Source of the DNA: an uncultured Eubacteriales bacterium
Lineage (GTDB): Bacteria; Bacillota; Clostridia; Christensenellales; Aristaeellaceae
DNA: 10,046 nucleotides
Direction: 5' to 3'
NCBI GenBank assembly: GCA_900548125.1
Contig: URJN01000060.1
Span: forward strand, 1-10,046
Positions within the stretch are counted from its first letter, which is position 1; every line of letters begins with the position of its first letter. Position numbers and translations under genes: made by a program. This document shows, one piece after another, positions 6,009-10,046 of this stretch. Below the pieces are notes generated by a model. That model did no database searches. It was not told where the DNA came from and saw only the letters and a list, made by a program, of their open reading frames with translations.

Positions 6009-7766
6009 ATGCTTGATAGGGATAAAATGAACTGCATGACGCTTATCGCCGGCAAAAAAGCCAGCGCAACAGGGCGCGTGCTTGTCGGTCATAATGAAGA
6101 CGACGGCGGCTATGTCGTCGTTCGCCACGGCTGGGTTCCCGCGCAGGATTGGGCGGCAGGCAGCGTCATGCCCGCCGAGGAAGGCTGCGCCGAAATTCCG
6201 CAGGTTTCCCATACGCTCGGCTATTACTGGACGGAATACCGCAAGGATACCTGCGGGCTGACCACCGCAGACGGCTTTGTCAACGAGTGCGGCGTGGTCA
6301 TCGTGTCCAACAGCATGGGAACATCCCGCGAAAGCATGGAAAACGCCGACTGCGTCAAAGACGGCGGCATCGGCTATAACCTGCGCCGTGCGCTTGCCGA
6401 ACGCGCCGGCTCTGCCCGCGAAGGCGCACGGATTCTGATGGAACTCATCGACGAATGGGGCTATGCGCCGTCCGGCCGTGCCTATACCATCGCCGACAAG
6501 GACGAAGCCTTCATGTTCCAGCTCGTCCGCGGGCGGCACTATATGGGTGCCCGTGTTCCGGATGACGCGCTTGCCATCATGCCCAACCATTACAACCTGC
6601 ACAGCCTCCATGACTGTCCGGAAATGTTCTATCCCGCGGATCTCGTTTCCTATGCCATCGCTCAGGGCTGGTATACACCGGCACGCCATGGCGATTTTTC
6701 TGATTTCGACTTTGCCGCCGCTTATCAGCTTCCGGAGGAATACTTCGGACCGCGCAACGTCATGCGCCAGAAAAACGGACTGCGCATCGCGCTGAATCGC
6801 CCGTGGAGCGTCGAAAAGGAGGGCATGCCCTTCTGTGTCAAGGCAGAAAAGCCGATGTCCGCCATGCGGATGGCAGACATCCTCTCCAGCCATTACGAGG
6901 GAACGCACGACTGCTGTGCGCATTTCGGACCTGGTCTTTCTCCGCACGACGCTTCCTCCATCCGCTATATCTGCACAGGCACAACGCTGGAAAGCGACCT
7001 GTTCATCCTGCGCGATGATCCGCGTCTGACCACCGTGTTCAGCGCGTTCGGTCGTCCGTGCCAGCTGCCGTATATTCCGCTGCATCCGCTCCTCGGTCTG
7101 CCGGAATCCCTCTCGCCGATGGCAGACGCGCCAAGTTCCATGGTAAATCACCTTCGCTCTGTCCCCGGCTCAAGCTGCTTTGCAGATACGCCGTGGTGGC
7201 GTCTGCGCGGCATCGAATGCACCGCGGACATGCTCTACTCCTCCGTCGCAGACGATTTGCGCGCTCTGCTCGTCCGCATGCTCAACCAGCAGCTTGACGC
7301 CGACGAGCATCTGATTGCCAAGCTCGCGCGGCATCTGCAAGACGGCGATGAAGCCGCCGCCCGCGCGCTGTCAACGGAAACCGATGACGAAGTCCTTCTT
7401 TCCGCTCTGCGCACGCTTGAGGACTTCGCCTGCGCCGCTTTTGATACCGTGCAGATTGATCCGCTTCCGACGCTTGCGCTGCATCCCGCAGAGCATGAGC
7501 GCGTCCGTTTGACGCTGCACACCGACCGCACGCTGATTCCCAACGCGATGGCGTTCGGCGTCGCGCATACGAACGTCAAGCTCTCCTTCGCGCCGCTCTT
7601 GCCGGATGCGCTGACGGATTGCGGCAACGGCGTCTATACCGCTGAATTTGACGCCCGGAAGCTGGCTTCCCCCCTCGCCTCGCCGGGGCGTTATCTCTTT
7701 ATCCTCGGCGGACGCTGTGAAGGCGGAAAACCGTTTGCGGGTATCACAACCGTTGAGATGCGTTAA
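6009..7766 (+). CDS. C69 family dipeptidase (PepD-like Ntn-hydrolase)
   Basis: The 585-residue product should cleave dipeptides in the cytoplasm; no signal peptide is visible. C69 enzymes are N-terminal-nucleophile hydrolases that remove a short leader to expose a catalytic cysteine. Here Cys9 in MNCMTLIAGKKAS fits that role, leaving an 8-residue leader. Other family blocks follow in order: GHNEDDGG (27-34), NECGVVIVSNS (92-102) with the conserved Asn-Glu pair, DGGIGYNLRRALAERAGSAREG (118-139), IADKDEAFMFQ (161-171) and ARVPDDALAIMPNHYN (181-196). The C-terminal third is less conserved. Length is somewhat above the usual 470-550. GAGGAGG sits seven bases before the ATG at 6009, better than the internal ATG at 6027. 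It is a single-gene unit with its own promoter, divergent from the carboxyltransferase and ending before a terminator. Its dipeptide preference is not readable. Confidence 0.92.
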   Translation: MLDRDKMNCMTLIAGKKASATGRVLVGHNEDDGGYVVVRHGWVPAQDWAAGSVMPAEEGCAEIPQVSHTLGYYWTEYRKDTCGLTTADGFVNECGVVIVSNSMGTSRESMENADCVKDGGIGYNLRRALAERAGSAREGARILMELIDEWGYAPSGRAYTIADKDEAFMFQLVRGRHYMGARVPDDALAIMPNHYNLHSLHDCPEMFYPADLVSYAIAQGWYTPARHGDFSDFDFAAAYQLPEEYFGPRNVMRQKNGLRIALNRPWSVEKEGMPFCVKAEKPMSAMRMADILSSHYEGTHDCCAHFGPGLSPHDASSIRYICTGTTLESDLFILRDDPRLTTVFSAFGRPCQLPYIPLHPLLGLPESLSPMADAPSSMVNHLRSVPGSSCFADTPWWRLRGIECTADMLYSSVADDLRALLVRMLNQQLDADEHLIAKLARHLQDGDEAAARALSTETDDEVLLSALRTLEDFACAAFDTVQIDPLPTLALHPAEHERVRLTLHTDRTLIPNAMAFGVAHTNVKLSFAPLLPDALTDCGNGVYTAEFDARKLASPLASPGRYLFILGGRCEGGKPFAGITTVEMR

Positions 7767-7767
7767 A

Positions 7768-7829
7768 GCCCGTCTGTATCCCTCTCTTTCTAATCCGGCT
7801 TCACCCCAGCCGCCGCAGAGCGGACGGGC
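7768..7829. other. Nested stem-loop just after the dipeptidase stop codon
   Basis: GCCCGTCTG (7768-7776) can pair with CGGACGGGC (7821-7829), nine pairs with one G-U. Inside it CGGCT (7796-7800) pairs with AGCCG (7808-7812). No T-run follows, so it is not a standard terminator. It may protect the mRNA 3' end or be incidental. Confidence 0.35.
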
Positions 7830-7883
7830 GTGAATTTCCCGGATCATGTTCGAGGCGCAATTTCGCCGTTCCTGCATCAAATA

Positions 7884-7955
7884 AAGCCCGCGCTTTCATC
7901 CCTCCGGTCATTTCAGACCGAAACGGATGCGAGCGCGGGCTTCGTTTGTTTTTCA
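7884..7955. terminator. Long bidirectional terminator between convergent genes
   Basis: AAGCCCGCGCT (7884-7894) and AGCGCGGGCTT (7932-7942) form a perfect 11-pair stem. It is continued inward by CATCC/GGATG and CGGTC/GACCG with small internal loops and a 6-base apical loop. On the plus strand an interrupted T-run follows (7941-7953), which would end the dipeptidase transcript. On the minus strand the stem is followed by TTTATTTG, which would end the flavoprotein transcript. Confidence 0.85.
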
Positions 7956-8002
7956 CATCATAGGGAATTGTGTGAGTTTAAGGAATCAGGGTTGCCGTTC
8001 GC

Positions 8003-9811
8003 TTACTTTCCGGCGTTGGCAACTGCATTTTCAGCAGCAATCATGCCCCACGTTGCGCAGTTGCCATGTCCGATACCACCGATCGTGGTATGACCGCAGA
8101 CATTGCCCATGCCAACGATTTCACCGGCGAGATATGCGCCCGGAATGACCGTGCCATCCTCGGTCAGCATCTGCGCGTCAGCATTGATGCGCGGGCCGCC
8201 GGACGTGATCAGAACGTACGGGATCGTCATGATCGCGTAATACGGGCCTTCTTCCATCGCGTTCAGGTTCTTTTCGCGGCCAAACTGGCTATCCTTGCCA
8301 GCCTTGCAGTCCGCGTTGTAGGTTTCCACGGTCTTCACCAGCGCATCGGCATTGATGCCAGCCTTTTCCGCCAGCTCAGCAACCGTATCCGCCTTGAACA
8401 CATACTTGCCCTCTTCAACCAGCTCGGCAAACTTCGCGGCAGGATCCGCAGCGCCGGTGATGATCGGCATTTCCGGATTGATGGCGCTGTCCGTGAAGAC
8501 GACGAAGACCTTGTTTTCCTCGGCATTCGTCCACGCGTCAGAGCGAACCTTGGAATCCGCATTCGTTTCATCCGTGAAGCGCTCGCCGTTCAGACCCACC
8601 CAGATCGGGCCGGGGTTGGTGTACAGGTTTGCCGCCAGGCTCTTGGTGAAGCCCGTCGCCGGGATGGCTCCGCCGTATGCCGTGCAGAAATCCATGCCGC
8701 TGAACGCAGCACCCGCTTTGCGGGCGAAGTCGTAACCGGAACCGGTCGCGCTGGCAGGCGTGGAGGTCGCAACGTTGGTGAAGTTGTATTCCTTCAGCCA
8801 CGCCTCGTTATGACCGTAACCGCCGGTCGCGATGATGGTGGAAGGCGCCTTGATGGTCGTTTCAACGCCGTTGATCTGAGCAACGACACCCGTGATCGTG
8901 CCGTCTTCGATGACGATATCGGTGACCGGGCTTTCGAGCAGCAGGCAGGCATTGCCGGCAGCGATGTACTCATCCAGCTTCGCCTTCAGCGCGGAGATGA
9001 AGCCGGAACCGCCGCGACCGGTGGACTTGGAAACATCGCCGTCTTCCGGAGCCGCGAAGTGAACACGGTTGACATTCAGCGGCTCGTAGCTGCCATAGGT
9101 CGGCTTACGATCGCCGAAGTTCACGCCGACAAAGGTATCCAGCCAGTCAACTGCCGTGCCGGCACGCTCCGCAAACTTGCGGGCGACTTCCGGATTGTAG
9201 TTGCCTTCGCCGCCGAGACGACCGAAATCAGCATAGAGCAGGTCGATGCTGTCTTCGATGCCCGCTTCTTTTTCGATGATGGTTTCAGCACCGACGATCG
9301 AGCCGCCGGCAACCGCCGCAGAACCGCCGATGCGCGGCATCTGCTCAAAAACCAACACATTGGCGCCGAGCTGGCTGGCGCGGACAGCGGAAGAAAGACC
9401 CGCCATGCCTGCGCCGATGACGATGACATCGGGCTGCTCAAACGGAATAACAACGCCTTCCTCTTCCGCCTGCTCGCCGGACAGGGCAGCCTTTACGGCT
9501 TCCTTGATCGCGTTGCTGGTGACGGTTGCGCCGGAAACCGCTTCGACGTCCGCGCTCTGTGCCTCAACGATGGCAGCCGGGATCTGCTCGATCGCGGGAT
9601 CGCTGATGCCGGGCGTTTCGTTGTGCTCGCCAACCTCAACGGAAACGATCTTGCCGCCTTCCACGGTCACGCTTACGTTGACGTCGCCGCCCATGCCCGC
9701 GCCGACACCGGTGTAGCTGCCATCGGCATATTCAGCCAGAGCCGAGGATGCGAACAGCGGCATGCACAGGCACAGCGCCAGGCTCAGCACCTTTTTCGTA
9801 GTCTTATTCAT
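8003..9811 (-). CDS. Secreted flavinylated FAD-dependent reductase (FMN_bind + FAD_binding_2)
   Basis: This 602-residue exported flavoprotein has a Sec signal peptide (1-26, cleaved after SSALA), an FMN-binding domain (about 28-111) and a fumarate-reductase/urocanate-reductase-type FAD domain (about 126-600). Thr96 in EAVSGATVTS is the likely site of covalent FMN attachment by an ApbE enzyme. FAD contacts include GAGMAG (133-138), Glu156 and NGERFTDE (408-415). Such proteins pass electrons from membrane carriers to small molecules outside the cytoplasm. There are no haem motifs, and no ApbE or electron-donor gene is in the window. The fumarate-reductase catalytic residues seem absent: the Arg after NGxRF, the His before the GG of TSGG, and the Arg of NRLGG are all replaced, so the substrate is probably not fumarate. 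AAGGAGG six bases before the ATG fixes the start. It is a single-gene unit. Confidence 0.9.
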   Translation of the reverse strand: MNKTTKKVLSLALCLCMPLFASSALAEYADGSYTGVGAGMGGDVNVSVTVEGGKIVSVEVGEHNETPGISDPAIEQIPAAIVEAQSADVEAVSGATVTSNAIKEAVKAALSGEQAEEEGVVIPFEQPDVIVIGAGMAGLSSAVRASQLGANVLVFEQMPRIGGSAAVAGGSIVGAETIIEKEAGIEDSIDLLYADFGRLGGEGNYNPEVARKFAERAGTAVDWLDTFVGVNFGDRKPTYGSYEPLNVNRVHFAAPEDGDVSKSTGRGGSGFISALKAKLDEYIAAGNACLLLESPVTDIVIEDGTITGVVAQINGVETTIKAPSTIIATGGYGHNEAWLKEYNFTNVATSTPASATGSGYDFARKAGAAFSGMDFCTAYGGAIPATGFTKSLAANLYTNPGPIWVGLNGERFTDETNADSKVRSDAWTNAEENKVFVVFTDSAINPEMPIITGAADPAAKFAELVEEGKYVFKADTVAELAEKAGINADALVKTVETYNADCKAGKDSQFGREKNLNAMEEGPYYAIMTIPYVLITSGGPRINADAQMLTEDGTVIPGAYLAGEIVGMGNVCGHTTIGGIGHGNCATWGMIAAENAVANAGK

Positions 9812-9830
9812 GGTTTTCCTCCTTCATGTG

Positions 9831-9856
9831 ATGCAGAGTTATTCTTGCTCCTGCAT
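9831..9856 (-). other. Stem-loop in the flavoprotein mRNA leader
   Basis: ATGCAG and CTGCAT (9851-9856 with 9831-9836) are perfect six-base complements around a 14-base loop, just upstream of the AAGGAGG site (about 9818-9824). It may stabilise the mRNA or modulate initiation. No known riboswitch is recognised. Confidence 0.35.
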
Positions 9857-9876
9857 TTCCCCAAGATGTTACGGCT

Positions 9877-9905
9877 ATTGTATCACAGTCAAAGACCGGC
9901 TGCAA
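9877..9905 (-). promoter_or_regulatory. Promoter for the secreted flavoprotein gene
   Basis: On the minus strand TTGCAG (9900-9905) is followed after 17 bases by TACAAT (9877-9882), a 5/6 match preceded by a TGA extended -10 motif. Transcription would start near 9870, giving a leader of about 60 bases. Confidence 0.7.
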
Positions 9906-9947
9906 GAATTTTAACAAAAAACATATAGAATATCATTTTTTAATTTT

Positions 9948-9987
9948 AGCGTTTTGCTCTTTCTTCCACCGAAGCATATAAAACGCT
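9948..9987. repeat. 8-base inverted repeat upstream of the flavoprotein promoter
   Basis: AGCGTTTT (9948-9955) and AAAACGCT (9980-9987) are perfect complements separated by 24 bases, with further T/A pairing outside. It lies about 45 bases upstream of the -35 box. It could be an upstream control site or the end structure of a gene beyond the window, but no proper T-run follows in either direction. Confidence 0.35.
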
Positions 9988-10005
9988 GAAACCTGACACA
10001 CACGA

Positions 10006-10039
10006 GCTTTTTTATGCTATTTCATACACATAAAAAAGC
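10006..10039. repeat. AT-rich 11-base perfect inverted repeat at the window edge
   Basis: GCTTTTTTATG (10006-10016) and CATAAAAAAGC (10029-10039) are perfect complements around a 12-base loop. The stem is AT-rich. In either direction the A/T-runs are within the arms, so it is an atypical terminator at best. It may end a gene lying beyond the window. I see no coding sequence in 9812-10046. Confidence 0.45.
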
Positions 10040-10046
10040 ACCCTGC

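Noticed and set aside
5901..7151. 416-residue minus-strand open frame opposite the dipeptidase
   Set aside because: It overlaps the divergent promoters and the C69 gene, and its translation has no recognisable motif.
8066..9928. 620-residue plus-strand open frame opposite the secreted reductase
   Set aside because: It is rich in Arg, Asp, His and Ala with no recognisable domain, lacks a proper ribosome site, and mirrors the well-supported minus-strand gene. GC-rich codons leave long antisense frames open.

Overview
The window looks like a chromosomal segment of an anaerobic bacterium of the Clostridia/Firmicutes type, with a fairly GC-rich genome (mid-50s percent by eye). The evidence is strong AGGAGG-like ribosome binding sites, TTGACA/TATAAT-type promoters with 17-base spacers, and gene content typical of fermenters: a biotin-dependent sodium-pump decarboxylase, a C69 dipeptidase and a secreted FMN/FAD reductase. 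There is no RNA gene, mobile element or CRISPR array.

Layout. Positions 41-5836 are all on the minus strand, so they are transcribed right to left. First comes a methylmalonyl-CoA-decarboxylase/PccB-type carboxyltransferase (4289-5836). A three-gene ABC importer follows: binding protein (3190-4170), permease (2441-3190) and ATPase (1872-2444), with overlapping gene junctions. Then, behind its own strong promoter, come the membrane beta subunit of a sodium-pump decarboxylase (647-1747) and a 45-residue OadG-like subunit (496-633). A small, very acidic protein of unknown function (41-352) has its own promoter. Facing away from the carboxyltransferase is a C69 dipeptidase on the plus strand (6009-7766). 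It converges on a minus-strand secreted flavoprotein (8003-9811) across a long terminator hairpin.

How the parts may work together. The carboxyltransferase, the beta subunit and the OadG-like peptide are three of the four parts of a decarboxylase that turns a carboxyl-CoA thioester into a sodium gradient. The biotin carrier is not in the window, and the importer genes sit between the catalytic and membrane parts. The importer belongs to the SsuABC/TauABC/ThiXYZ class, and its ligand cannot be read from the sequence. The secreted flavoprotein probably passes electrons to a small organic acceptor outside the cytoplasm, but its fumarate-reductase-type catalytic residues appear to be missing, so its acceptor is open.

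Most worth checking: a perfect 9-base inverted repeat overlapping the -35 elements of the two divergent promoters between carboxyltransferase and dipeptidase; the split pump locus with a miniature OadG; the altered active site of the secreted reductase; and repeated motifs around the promoters of the acidic protein and the beta subunit.
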